A stretch of 64,000 nucleotides of DNA from Blautia sp. SC05B48 (lineage in GTDB: Bacteria > Bacillota > Clostridia > Lachnospirales > Lachnospiraceae), in contig NZ_CP040518.1 in assembly GCF_005848555.1 (NCBI RefSeq), positions 1,425,001 to 1,489,000 of the forward strand, in the 5' to 3' direction. The position numbers were made by a program, and so were the translations under genes. The notes under the pieces were generated by a model, which was given only the letters and a program-made list of their open reading frames with translations, was not told the origin of the DNA and did not search any database. Below are positions 56,017 to 64,000 of the stretch, piece by piece. The number at the start of each line of letters is the position of its first letter. The first letter of the stretch is position 1.

Positions 56017-57687
56017 TTATGCATAATCGCTGTTCATCAGCTGAGCAGCCTCCATCATAGCCGGGATCAGCTGCTTCTTTCTGGAAACCACACCCGGCAG
56101 ACTGAAGGTATCTCCATCCGGTTTCCGCTCAAAAGCGATCTCCGCCATCTGCTGGCTGCCCTCCCCGTAAAACAGAAGCTCTGTAGACTCCTCCAGGATA
56201 TTCGTCAGCATAAAATAAACTCTCGTGATATCATGACGGCCACACTCACTCACCATAAACGGCATCAGCTTCTCCTTGATCTCCTTAAGCTCCTCGCTGT
56301 CCATGGAACTGATCTGACCCACACCAAAGGAAACATTACCCTCACCGATAAACTTCTTGTAATCCTGATAAAAAATCTCCTCCGGAGACTTATCCTTCAG
56401 ATTACTTCCCGCAGAAAACATCTCTCGGGCAAACTCCTCGATCTTGATTCCCGCGATCAGCGCAAGAGCACTGGCAGCGATCTTATCCGTCTGCGTACAG
56501 GTCGGTGAACGGAACATCAATGTATCCGAAATAATAGCCGCACAGAGAAGCCCCGCGATTTTTTCCGGGATCTCCAGTCTCTGCTCTCCGTAGATCTCAT
56601 AAAGGATCGTGCCCGTACATCCCACCGGCTCATTACGAAAAGCAACCGGCGTCATGGTCTGCAAGGTACCCAGCTTATGATGATCAATGATCTCAAGGAT
56701 CTCCGCCTTCTCGATATTATCAACAGCCTGATCCACCTCATTATGATCCACAAGAACCACTTTCTTTTTATGCATATCCAGAAAATTACGTCTGGAGATC
56801 GTACCGATACACTTACCATGAGGATTGATCACCGGAAACGCCCTGTGACGGTTTTTGATCATCACATCCTGGATATCATCCGTAAAATCCTCGGTATTAA
56901 ACGTAACCATGTCATCCCGCTTCATAACAAAGCTGACCGGAATACTCTGGTTGATCAGACGCGCAATATTAAACGTATCATACGGAGACCGGATGATCAC
57001 GATATTCTTCTCATGAGCAAGCTTCACAACCTTCTCGGAAACCACGATATTCAGCCCCACGATGATACAGCTTACATTCTGGCTGATCGCCTGAAGATGA
57101 TCCTCCTCACGGTCACCCATGATGATCATATCATTCTCCTCAACGTAGCCCTCCAGCATCTTAGGGTTGGCAGTACCGACAAGCACACGCCCCTTCACAA
57201 AATATCCGTGTCCGTTACCTTCCACCACTTCACCGCCAACAGTCTCGGCAATTCTCTGATACTGCGTCCTCGCATTGGAAAGAAGATAACTGTCTGTAGT
57301 ATCCATATAGGTCTTTGCGATATCACCAATCGTCACAAGCCCCTCCAGACACCCATCCTTATCCCGGATTGGAAGAGAAACGATCCCGTTCTCCTGCATC
57401 AGATCCCAGATATTCTTCAGCGACATATTCTTATCCGCCTGCGGACTGGTCCGGATATCCATATCCTTGACCTGCGTACCGATATTCCCCAGATAAGCCG
57501 GCGGCTGTACGCCAAAACGGTTCAGCACATACCTGGTCTCCTCATTGATCTGCCCCGCTCTCTTCGGGATATATTTTTTATTCTGCGTAGTTCTGTTTTT
57601 AATATCCGCATAAGCAATAGCCGAACAGATGGAATCCGTATCCGGATTCTTATGTCCGATTACAAATATTCTCTCCGGTTTTTTCAT
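56017..57687 (-). CDS. ppaC: Manganese-dependent inorganic pyrophosphatase, class II, with CBS and DRTGG domains
   Basis: The ~556-residue enzyme hydrolyses pyrophosphate. The DHH core is split: GHKNPDTDSICSAIAYA at the N-terminus, then VLVDHNE and IIDHHKLG, and a DHHA2 end. Between them are CBS modules and a DRTGG-type domain (~70-300), which let adenine nucleotides control the enzyme. ATG 57687 has AAGGATGG ahead. The preceding S1 gene lies 30 bp upstream. Confidence 0.93.
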   Translation of the reverse strand: MKKPERIFVIGHKNPDTDSICSAIAYADIKNRTTQNKKYIPKRAGQINEETRYVLNRFGVQPPAYLGNIGTQVKDMDIRTSPQADKNMSLKNIWDLMQENGIVSLPIRDKDGCLEGLVTIGDIAKTYMDTTDSYLLSNARTQYQRIAETVGGEVVEGNGHGYFVKGRVLVGTANPKMLEGYVEENDMIIMGDREEDHLQAISQNVSCIIVGLNIVVSEKVVKLAHEKNIVIIRSPYDTFNIARLINQSIPVSFVMKRDDMVTFNTEDFTDDIQDVMIKNRHRAFPVINPHGKCIGTISRRNFLDMHKKKVVLVDHNEVDQAVDNIEKAEILEIIDHHKLGTLQTMTPVAFRNEPVGCTGTILYEIYGEQRLEIPEKIAGLLCAAIISDTLMFRSPTCTQTDKIAASALALIAGIKIEEFAREMFSAGSNLKDKSPEEIFYQDYKKFIGEGNVSFGVGQISSMDSEELKEIKEKLMPFMVSECGRHDITRVYFMLTNILEESTELLFYGEGSQQMAEIAFERKPDGDTFSLPGVVSRKKQLIPAMMEAAQLMNSDYA

Positions 57688-57716
57688 ACACATCCATCCT
57701 TTTTCATCCAAAATAA

Positions 57717-58619
57717 TTATAATTTAATATTTGCAAACAAAGCACCCAGGGAAGTAGTAGCCTCTTCCCCCGACTCCGGAAGCTCAAAAGACTCCTCCTC
57801 AACCTCCTTAGCCATCAGATCCGATGCCTCTTTAATACTCAGGCTCAGCTTACCATCCTTGATCGCGATAACCTTCACCTTAACCTTATCCCCAACATTC
57901 AAAACCTCAGAAGGCTTCCGGATCCTCTTCTCACAGATCTGAGAAATATGCACCAGCCCGGAAACCCCGTTCCCAAGATCCACAAAAGCACCATACGGCT
58001 GCAAACTCTCAACCGTACCCTCAGTCACAAAACCAACCTGGATATTGGAAATCTTATTCCGTCTCTCCACCTCAGCCCTCTCACGAAGAATCTCCCTGGC
58101 CGAAAGCACCAGCCTCTTCTTCGCCTTATCAGCCTCGATAACCCGCACCTGGATCGGCTTATTCAGAAACACCTCAGTATCCTCAACAAACTCCAGATCA
58201 AGCCTGGATGCCGGAATAAACCCACGGACACCCTCAACATAAGCAATGGCACCCCCGTTAACGATTCCCTTCACAACAACATCCAGCACCTCACCCGAAT
58301 CCTGAAGCTCCTTCAGCCTGTCCCAGGCAAGCACATCCGCAGCATCCGCTCTGGAAAGAAGAATATTCCCCTGACCATCATCCCTGCGAAGAACCATCGC
58401 CTGAACCTCATCCCCCGGCTGAACAGCCTCTTTAATATTAAACCCCGGCACCCGGGAAAACTCCTCCACCGGAATAAAACCCTCGGCATAAAACTTAAGG
58501 TCAAGAACAACCCCCGACTCATCCACACTCACAACAGTCCCTGAGATAATATCACCCTCATCGATCCTCTTAAAAGAAGCCTCCAGCTCCCTCTCAAAAT
58601 CCTTCATAGACTCCGCCAT
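57717..58619 (-). CDS. S1 RNA-binding domain protein, ribosomal S1-like
   Basis: The 300-residue protein has three S1 OB-fold repeats (~22-90, ~105-172 and ~192-262). The best is the third, FVTEGTVESLQPYGAFVDLGNGVSGLVHISQI. Firmicute S1 homologues of this size bind mRNA and may assist translation initiation. The start MAESMKDFERELEASF at 58619 has GGGAGG ahead. The C-terminus is acidic. Confidence 0.88.
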   Translation of the reverse strand: MAESMKDFERELEASFKRIDEGDIISGTVVSVDESGVVLDLKFYAEGFIPVEEFSRVPGFNIKEAVQPGDEVQAMVLRRDDGQGNILLSRADAADVLAWDRLKELQDSGEVLDVVVKGIVNGGAIAYVEGVRGFIPASRLDLEFVEDTEVFLNKPIQVRVIEADKAKKRLVLSAREILRERAEVERRNKISNIQVGFVTEGTVESLQPYGAFVDLGNGVSGLVHISQICEKRIRKPSEVLNVGDKVKVKVIAIKDGKLSLSIKEASDLMAKEVEEESFELPESGEEATTSLGALFANIKL

Positions 58620-58755
58620 ATCCAGACCTCCCATTCAAACAAAAAACCAACCACCGCCGCCCCCAAAACAGCCGACAGCACTATAATCCTAATCATTATA
58701 GCATGCACACCCCACCCGCGCTATATTTTTTTCCACAAGCCCCAGACATCACAGG
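58620..58755. other. Short gene-free interval upstream of the S1 protein gene
   Basis: Nothing convincing was seen apart from A/C-rich sequence. The S1 gene promoter on minus is presumably here. Confidence 0.4.
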
Positions 58756-58776
58756 CATCCAGCACGCGCCGATGCC
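58756..58776. repeat. Dispersed 22-bp motif, copy 3
   Basis: CATCCAGCACGCGCCGATGCC, one base shorter than copy 1. Confidence 0.65.
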
Positions 58777-58827
58777 ACACATACATCACTCACCTCCAAC
58801 ACACCACCGACACACACACCTCACAGG

Positions 58828-58849
58828 CATCCAGCGCAGCGTCGATGCC
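58828..58849. repeat. Dispersed 22-bp motif, copy 4
   Basis: CATCCAGCGCAGCGTCGATGCC. It is followed by ACTCAGCCC-TGCAGCC as in the context of copy 1, so a longer unit is shared. Confidence 0.72.
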
Positions 58850-58893
58850 ACACATCCCCCCGTCAGACCACAAGGAAACTCAGCCCTTGCAGC

Positions 58894-58916
58894 CATCCAG
58901 CGCAGCGCTGATGGCC
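58894..58916. repeat. Dispersed 22-bp motif, copy 5
   Basis: CATCCAGCGCAGCGCTGATGGCC, immediately after copy 4's ACTCAGCCC block. Confidence 0.7.
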
Positions 58917-58980
58917 CACCACCTCACGTCAGACCACTCAAATCCACACACAGACTTATCACTCCCACAACCAACGCACA

Positions 58981-59251
58981 GGACGGACTGCCGGAGGGGC
59001 GGCTGCATGGTCGGGACCCGGTGCGTCGGAGTAAGCCGCTGGTCATACTTAGCGCCTGAGGCTTCTGACGGGAAGGTACTCTGCGGCCACAAGCCGCAGA
59101 GTAAGCCCCATCTGTCTGAGCCAGGTACGCATCAGCGTACATGGCGAGTTATGGGGCGCCCTGCACGGCAGAAGACTCAGGTGCTTAGTATGACCCGGCG
59201 AAACGACCGCACCAGGCACGACCATGCAGCCGCCCCTCCGGCAGTCCGTCC
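58981..59251. repeat. 271-bp palindromic element with 33-bp perfect arms
   Basis: The arms at 58981-59013 and 59219-59251 are perfect inverted copies. Pairing continues inward almost throughout: GGTCATACT(T)A-GC-CCTGAG..CTTCTG (59040-59068) against its complement at 59168-59196. At the centre are a perfect 11-bp hairpin TACTCTGCGGC/GCCGCAGAGTA (59078-59104) and a separate arm closed by GCCCCAT/ATGGGGC. That arm encloses GCCAGGTACGC/GCGTACATGGC. The result is a long stem with a three-way junction. No gene lies in it. It abuts a terminator at 59268. Confidence 0.9.
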
Positions 59252-59267
59252 GTCCCTCCCTCCCCTC

Positions 59268-59336
59268 CCACAAAAAAAAGAGCCCCAAAAAAGGCCCAAA
59301 AACGAGGAGTGCCCCGGTAGTGGCTTACCGGGGCGA
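59268..59336 (-). terminator. Terminator-like hairpins beside the palindrome
   Basis: On minus, GCCCCGGTA/TACCGGGGC (59312-59335) forms a perfect hairpin with a 6-nt loop. Further hairpin-forming sequence and an eight-T run follow at 59271-59278. Confidence 0.65.
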
Positions 59337-59666
59337 TTATTATGAAAAAAATTGTATGTGTAATGATACAGATACACACCATTACAGCGTCTTTCGTAAC
59401 GTTCTTTCGAACTATCCCTATACTACCAGACAAATATGAACAAACAATGAACATCCCGTAAACAATTAGCGCATTTGCACAATTTTTTCCAAAACAACCT
59501 CCAACAATTTATAAAAACACCACATTCACAAACAAAACCAAAGTCCTAAATATTGTACATATTGTACATCTCACACAAACAAACCAACAATAACCCCAAC
59601 AAAAGAACCACAACCCTCACCCTCTAACTCAAACTCCATCAAAAACACCAGCCAAGGAACCAGCCA
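59337..59666. other. AT-rich gene-free interval
   Basis: A 39-codon frame from 59342 lacks a convincing ribosome site. ATTGTACAT is repeated directly at 59552 and 59561. Nothing else stood out. Confidence 0.4.
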
Positions 59667-60134
59667 TCACCGCCGTGAAAGCATCCCCTTAATAAACTCA
59701 ATTGCCTTCTCAAAAATATTCTTCACATCAGACTTCGTAACACCCATATCCTTCAAAGTACTATAAGCATCACTCACATACCCCTTGATCTGATCATCAC
59801 TCATCTCGATTCCACGGAACTTACTGATAATATTGACCAGAGAACTCTTATCATCCTCATTAAGACTCACCCCAAAATGATCCGCAGCCTCATCGATCCC
59901 CTGAGAAATCTCATCATCCGTGATCTGGTTAGAATCAAAAAGTCCCTTCACATAAACAATGATATCCCCAACCTTATCCGGATCAGAAGCAAGAGACCCA
60001 ACCTCATTATCCTTCAGGATCTCCTCCGCCTGACTCATAACAGAACCGGAATCAGACGCCATAACCATCATCGGAGATGTACATGAAATAACACCCGCAA
60101 CAATCAAAGCTGTAAACTTGTTCAATCTTCTCAT
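59667..60134 (-). CDS. Secreted DUF1002-like protein
   Basis: The 155-residue protein has a signal peptide (residues ~1-27, RLNKFTALIVAGVISCTSPMMVMAS). A helical DUF1002-type domain follows (DSNQITDDEISQGIDEAADHFGVSLNEDD and a paired second half). There is no anchor, so it is probably exported. I chose ATG 60134 with GGAGG 7 bases ahead over an ATG at 60158. It is a monocistronic gene of unknown function. Confidence 0.85.
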   Translation of the reverse strand: MRRLNKFTALIVAGVISCTSPMMVMASDSGSVMSQAEEILKDNEVGSLASDPDKVGDIIVYVKGLFDSNQITDDEISQGIDEAADHFGVSLNEDDKSSLVNIISKFRGIEMSDDQIKGYVSDAYSTLKDMGVTKSDVKNIFEKAIEFIKGMLSRR

Positions 60135-60500
60135 AATATTCAACCTCCATACGGGCACCAGCCCTTATCAAAAAACTTCCATCAGCCTCATCGACTTCAC
60201 ATTGCCATTTACGGCCTTTTTATTACCTCTTCAACGCCCCTCAGTATACCACACACCCCCACCCCTCTGTAAACCGTAATTTTCCCCACTCCCATCCACG
60301 CCATTCAGACTATATACATATCATCAAAAATATATTCACAATATTTTCATATTTTAAACAAACTTTCCTAACATCTCATCAGTAAAATAGAAAATGTAAA
60401 TTTTTCATTACTTACTTATGTCTGACACCTCAGACATAACCTCCTTTCTATGACGATATATAGATCCGGACAGGAAACCTCTCCAACATTCCCGTCCGGA
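60135..60500. other. Promoter region of the DUF1002-like gene
   Basis: There is no gene. The palindrome TATGTCTGA-CACC-TCAGACATA lies at 60417-60438. AAAGGAGG sits just before it on minus, followed by an 8-codon frame, which may be chance. No clear promoter pair was found. Confidence 0.45.
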
Positions 60501-60546
60501 AACGCAAAAAGAACCCGGAACAGCTGCCCGGGCTCTTTTTGCGTTT
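60501..60546. terminator. Bidirectional terminator after rsmA
   Basis: The long perfect stem AACGCAAAAAGA(G/A)CCCGG...CCGGG(T/C)TCTTTTTGCGTT has a short loop. It follows the rsmA stop by ~8 bp. Confidence 0.9.
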
Positions 60547-60554
60547 ATCATATA

Positions 60555-61430
60555 TTAATTTTTCTCATCATAAATACAGTTGGCAAGCATCGCAAACTGC
60601 TCCAGTGTCAGCGCCTCACCTCTGATATTCAGCGGAAGGTCACACCTGTTGAACACATCCTCGATCTCATCCTTACTCAGGGAAAAATCTCCGGAATTTC
60701 TGATACCGTTCACAAGCGTCTTTCTCCTCTGGTTAAAAGATGCACGGATCAGACGGAACATAAGCCCCTCATCCTTCACATCCACCGGCGGCTTCTCATA
60801 ACGCGTCAGCTTGATCACCGCACTTCCAACCTTCGGCCGCGGCATAAAACAGTTCGGCGGTACATTCGCAACGATCTCCGGCTTCGCATAATACTGCACA
60901 GCCAGGGAAAGCGCACCGTAATCCTTGGTACCGGGACCAACCTGCATACGGTCTGCAACCTCCTTCTGCACCATGACAGTGATCGAATCCACAGGAACAT
61001 TCTTCTCAAAAAGCCCCATGATGATCGGAGTCGTAATGTAATACGGCAGATTCGCAACCACCTTCACAGGCTTACCGCCGTTTTTCTCATCTGCGATCTT
61101 TTTGATATCCGTTTTCAGGATATCGTTATTGATCACGGAAACATTATCCCAGTCCTTCAACGTATCCTTAAGGATCGGGATCAGCGAACTGTCGATCTCC
61201 ACAGCAGCCACCTCTCTGGCAGCCTCCGCAAGATACTGGGTCATAGTTCCGATACCCGGACCGATCTCCAGTATAAAATCATCCTTCGTGATACCCGAAG
61301 ACTCAATGATCTTTTCCAGAACATGCTCATCGATCAGAAAATTCTGACCAAACCTTTTCTGGAAAACAAAATGATACTTTTGAAGGACTTCAATGGTATA
61401 TTTCGGGTTACCAAGATAAGGTCTGGCCAT
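60555..61430 (-). CDS. rsmA: 16S rRNA (adenine1518/1519-N6)-dimethyltransferase
   Basis: The 291-residue enzyme (KsgA) dimethylates two adenines of helix 45. The SAM-binding motif is LEIGPGIGTMTQYLAE, and the catalytic motif is NLPYYITTPI. The start of the protein, FGQNFLID, is standard. AGAGG precedes the ATG. It follows the large ATPase-domain gene by 27 bp and is probably cotranscribed. Confidence 0.96.
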   Translation of the reverse strand: MARPYLGNPKYTIEVLQKYHFVFQKRFGQNFLIDEHVLEKIIESSGITKDDFILEIGPGIGTMTQYLAEAAREVAAVEIDSSLIPILKDTLKDWDNVSVINNDILKTDIKKIADEKNGGKPVKVVANLPYYITTPIIMGLFEKNVPVDSITVMVQKEVADRMQVGPGTKDYGALSLAVQYYAKPEIVANVPPNCFMPRPKVGSAVIKLTRYEKPPVDVKDEGLMFRLIRASFNQRRKTLVNGIRNSGDFSLSKDEIEDVFNRCDLPLNIRGEALTLEQFAMLANCIYDEKN

Positions 61431-61457
61431 ATTTTTTACCTCTGCTTTTTCTTATTT

Positions 61458-64000
61458 TCAGCTGAAATCCTTTTCAAAAAGTACCGTGTAGCCATCACGG
61501 TCCACACGCTTCTTGGAACGCTTGAACAATCCGCTCTGAGCTCTCTCCATAGCCTTATCCAGCATGGTCTTCACAGTACCGATGCACATCGGCTGATCCT
61601 CCTTCTGGTTGATCCCGATCAGATTATACAGAGCAAGCATGCCCATCTGGTCGATACGGAATCCATTCTCCATGGTATAGACCTTGGCGAAATTAACAAG
61701 TTCATCGTTTGTAAATACAGGAATGTTGATCATGGATGTAAACTTCTTCGCAAGCTTCGGATATCTTGCGATCAGCTTACGCATACCAATCTTTTCATCC
61801 TCCAGGATCACGATCATTCCCTTTGTGTTTCCGGTCATAGCTTCCTCAAGCTCATCTGCTGTTTCCTGGGAAAGCTGGTTTGCATCCTCGATAACAAGGA
61901 AACCGCCGGCAAGCTTGGATACGATCTCCGGAATATCCTTTCCGTTGAGATCATCCGCAAATATATAGGCAACCTTGGAAGCCTCGATATTCAGCTCTTT
62001 ACAGATTGCCGGGATCAGACTTGAGATCAGTCTCGTCTTACCTGTTTCTCTGCCGCCCATAACGATCACATTTCCGGTCTGGGAGGTCTTGTCTGCTGCG
62101 CCCATCTGCACATTGCAGAGTACATCAAGCAGCTGTTCCTTCATTCCGGGAACTGTAACAAAATAGGTGAAAAGCTTCTTCTCTTCCTCTGTGAGCTCTT
62201 TCTTTCTGGAAACGATCTTTGTAGGATCCTTCTCCGGATGGATCGTAGCGATAAATTTCTCAAGCTGCTCTTCCTCGCTGAGCTCCTCTTCCTCATCGTC
62301 CTCTTCCATGGGTTCATCAGAATCATCACCGATGGGACTGCTGATAAAGTCATCCTCGTTATCCTCTTCCTGGAAGTCAAAGGCGTCATCACTGTATTCT
62401 TCTTCCTCATCAAGAAGATTTTCCTCTTCCGCTGCAGCCACCGGTTCCTCATGATGAAGCTTCGCAGAAGGCTCTGCTGCCGACTTCTGCACCTGCGCCT
62501 CAGATTCCAGTGAAGGAATCTCCGGAAGCACATCATCTTCTTCCACCGGCTTCTGTACTCCTGACGGACCATTCAGGAACTCTGCTTCTGCAGCCTGAAG
62601 ATCCTCCTCAGTAACCGGCTCCTCATCTTCATCAAATACGATATCCGGAATTCTGGTATCGGAAGTCTCCGTTACCTCTTCCTCCTGCTGAGCGGAGATC
62701 TGCGCCATGATATCCTCGATATCTGCCGCATCCGGCTCCTCCGGAACAAATTCATCAGCCGCAATATCCAGATCCTCAATACCAGCCGGCTCTTCCGTTA
62801 CGTCGGACTGCTGGACATCCGGAGATTTCTCTTCCTCCGGGATATCGATTCCCTGCTGTGTAGCTGCTACCAGAATGGTATCCTCCAGGTTAAAGTCTTT
62901 ATCCTTATCCTTCTCGGACCTGTCACCTACAGATGCCGCAATATCCTCGATACTTCCGAAAATTCCGGACGCATCCGGCATCTCCGCGGAACTGCTTGCA
63001 TTCTCCGGGTCCACATTGATCATGGATTTCGGGATCTTCAGCTCCGGCATACGGATCGTTGCGGAAAAATCAGGCTTGCCTTCCTCATTGAGCGGAACCC
63101 CTGCAGGCTTCTCCTCACTTTCCTCATTTCCGGCAGCCTTCTCCTTCATGATCTCTGCAACACTCTGGGACAAAGACATCTCTGTAGATTTCTCAGCCTC
63201 AGCTTCTTCCGCTTCCTGATAAGCCTCTTCTTCCTCTTTATCCTGCTTTTCCTGAGCCTGCAGCTTCATACTTCCGGATGACAGGTTCTCAACACCTGAT
63301 GCCAGTGGGATCTCATCCACTTCCTGTCCGGAAAACTCTTCCTGCTCTTCAGAAGGCTCATCAGAAGCTTCCTCACTTCCTTCTGCTGCTTCGATCTCCT
63401 CAGAATCTGTAAACTCCTCTGACAGTTCTGCTGCCGCAGCAGTCTCAGCCTCCGGCACTTCAGCCTGTTCCGTCACATCCTCAGAGCCTGTGGAAACCTC
63501 TTCCTGCTCTTCATCCTGCGCAGCTTCTTTTTCCTCCATATCCTCTTCCGCGGATTTCTTATGTCCGCCAAAGATATCACGGAATCCCTTGGAAAGCTTC
63601 TCCTGGAATGTCTCCGCACTGTTCAGATCCCGCTCATCATCTACCTGGATGGTATCTGTGACCGGTTTTGCCTCCTCATACTCGCCGGATGCTTCCTTGC
63701 TCTCCCTGATCTCCTGCGCCTTTTCCGGCGGGATCAGCTTCGGGATAAAACGCTGCTCGTATTTCTCTTTCTCTTCGCCAGTGAGAACACCCATCCGCTG
63801 TTTCAGGTCAAGGGCCTTTATCACATAAGTTCCGTCATTGAACCAAAGGATCATCTCATTGCAGAGATCCAGGCACTTCTGCTTGTCTCCTGCCTTGTAA
63901 TAGAGCTTGGCTAGCTCATAGGACCAGCGCTCCGTAAATTCCTTCTCCTTATATTCCTCAAGAATACGGATCTGTTCATTCAGAGATGCATTCTTCGCTC
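61458..64000 (-). CDS. Large protein: TPR-like, acidic linker, C-terminal ATPase domain (5' end outside window)
   Basis: At least 847 residues are in the window. The frame is open to the edge; an internal ATG at 63854 is not the start, because a TPR-like stretch (WSYELAKLYYKAGDKQKCLDLCNE) runs through it. An acidic, disordered Glu/Asp/Ser-rich segment follows (about 62280-63560). The last ~250 residues hold an ATPase: Walker A GGRETGKT near 62035-62059 and Walker B GGFLVIEDANQLS near 61890. The ATPase resembles AAA+ proteins. The function is unknown. It precedes rsmA. Confidence 0.82.
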   Translation of the reverse strand, partial: AKNASLNEQIRILEEYKEKEFTERWSYELAKLYYKAGDKQKCLDLCNEMILWFNDGTYVIKALDLKQRMGVLTGEEKEKYEQRFIPKLIPPEKAQEIRESKEASGEYEEAKPVTDTIQVDDERDLNSAETFQEKLSKGFRDIFGGHKKSAEEDMEEKEAAQDEEQEEVSTGSEDVTEQAEVPEAETAAAAELSEEFTDSEEIEAAEGSEEASDEPSEEQEEFSGQEVDEIPLASGVENLSSGSMKLQAQEKQDKEEEEAYQEAEEAEAEKSTEMSLSQSVAEIMKEKAAGNEESEEKPAGVPLNEEGKPDFSATIRMPELKIPKSMINVDPENASSSAEMPDASGIFGSIEDIAASVGDRSEKDKDKDFNLEDTILVAATQQGIDIPEEEKSPDVQQSDVTEEPAGIEDLDIAADEFVPEEPDAADIEDIMAQISAQQEEEVTETSDTRIPDIVFDEDEEPVTEEDLQAAEAEFLNGPSGVQKPVEEDDVLPEIPSLESEAQVQKSAAEPSAKLHHEEPVAAAEEENLLDEEEEYSDDAFDFQEEDNEDDFISSPIGDDSDEPMEEDDEEEELSEEEQLEKFIATIHPEKDPTKIVSRKKELTEEEKKLFTYFVTVPGMKEQLLDVLCNVQMGAADKTSQTGNVIVMGGRETGKTRLISSLIPAICKELNIEASKVAYIFADDLNGKDIPEIVSKLAGGFLVIEDANQLSQETADELEEAMTGNTKGMIVILEDEKIGMRKLIARYPKLAKKFTSMINIPVFTNDELVNFAKVYTMENGFRIDQMGMLALYNLIGINQKEDQPMCIGTVKTMLDKAMERAQSGLFKRSKKRVDRDGYTVLFEKDFS

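Noticed and set aside
59185-59454. Minus-strand small frame with a hydrophobic stretch, considered as a type I toxin
   Set aside because: It spans the terminator and palindrome and has no ribosome site.

Overview
The window looks like chromosomal DNA of a low-to-mid GC, Gram-positive gut Clostridium relative, most likely Lachnospiraceae (Blautia/Ruminococcus-like). This is judged from gene content: strong GGAGG ribosome sites, a RicT sporulation/biofilm factor, sortase-built pili, BspA-like leucine-rich repeats, a fucosidase/ABC locus, a SAM-I riboswitch and a bacterial class C group II intron. I cannot name the species. Almost every gene is on the minus strand; only a short rpiR-hydrolase operon is on plus. 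The minus strand is G/T-rich, as expected of a leading strand. gyrB-gyrA, the decarboxylase-kinase-holB-ricT-trmN6-rsmI cluster and rsmA all belong to the origin-proximal block of Firmicutes.

Layout. 1-3.9 kb: a permease and two paralogous serine hydrolases around an RpiR regulator. 3.9-5.8 kb: a group II intron that has landed beside a two-way terminator and rewritten the end of one hydrolase. 5.8-9.6 kb: sulfate ABC importer (sbp-cysT-cysW-cysA). 9.9-11.0 kb: LacI-type regulator, with cre-like palindromes before it and before sbp. 11.3-12.6 kb: secreted LRR protein. 12.7-20.1 kb: sugar ABC importer (no ATPase) with three GH29 fucosidases. 20.6-26.4 kb: plsC, a membrane protein, gyrA and gyrB. 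26.8-27.8 kb: Rpn-type nuclease. 28.2-34.8 kb: rsmI, trmN6, ricT, holB, a guanylate kinase-like gene and a PLP decarboxylase. 34.9-36.7 kb: two-component system. 36.9-38.3 kb: metK under a SAM-I riboswitch. 38.5-49.7 kb: pilus locus (very large tip adhesin, backbone pilin, two class C sortases, minor pilin). 50.0-51.0 kb: LuxR regulator. 51.6-52.7 kb: a second Rpn nuclease with a duplicated tail. 53.1-58.6 kb: murA, aroK, flavin reductase, class II pyrophosphatase and an S1 protein. 59.7-61.4 kb: DUF1002-like secreted protein and rsmA. 61.5 kb to the edge: a large acidic protein with an ATPase domain, cut by the window end.

The stretches 29.1-30.0, 51.0-51.7, 52.7-53.1 and 58.6-59.7 kb hold no convincing gene but are full of structure: an 87-bp minisatellite, 35-bp tandem repeats, two long palindromic elements (27-bp and 33-bp perfect arms), a 76-bp perfect direct repeat carrying a terminator, and a 22-bp dispersed motif. 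The 58981-59251 palindrome, whose arm is echoed beside a terminator 7 kb away, is the best candidate here for an undescribed mobile or RNA element.
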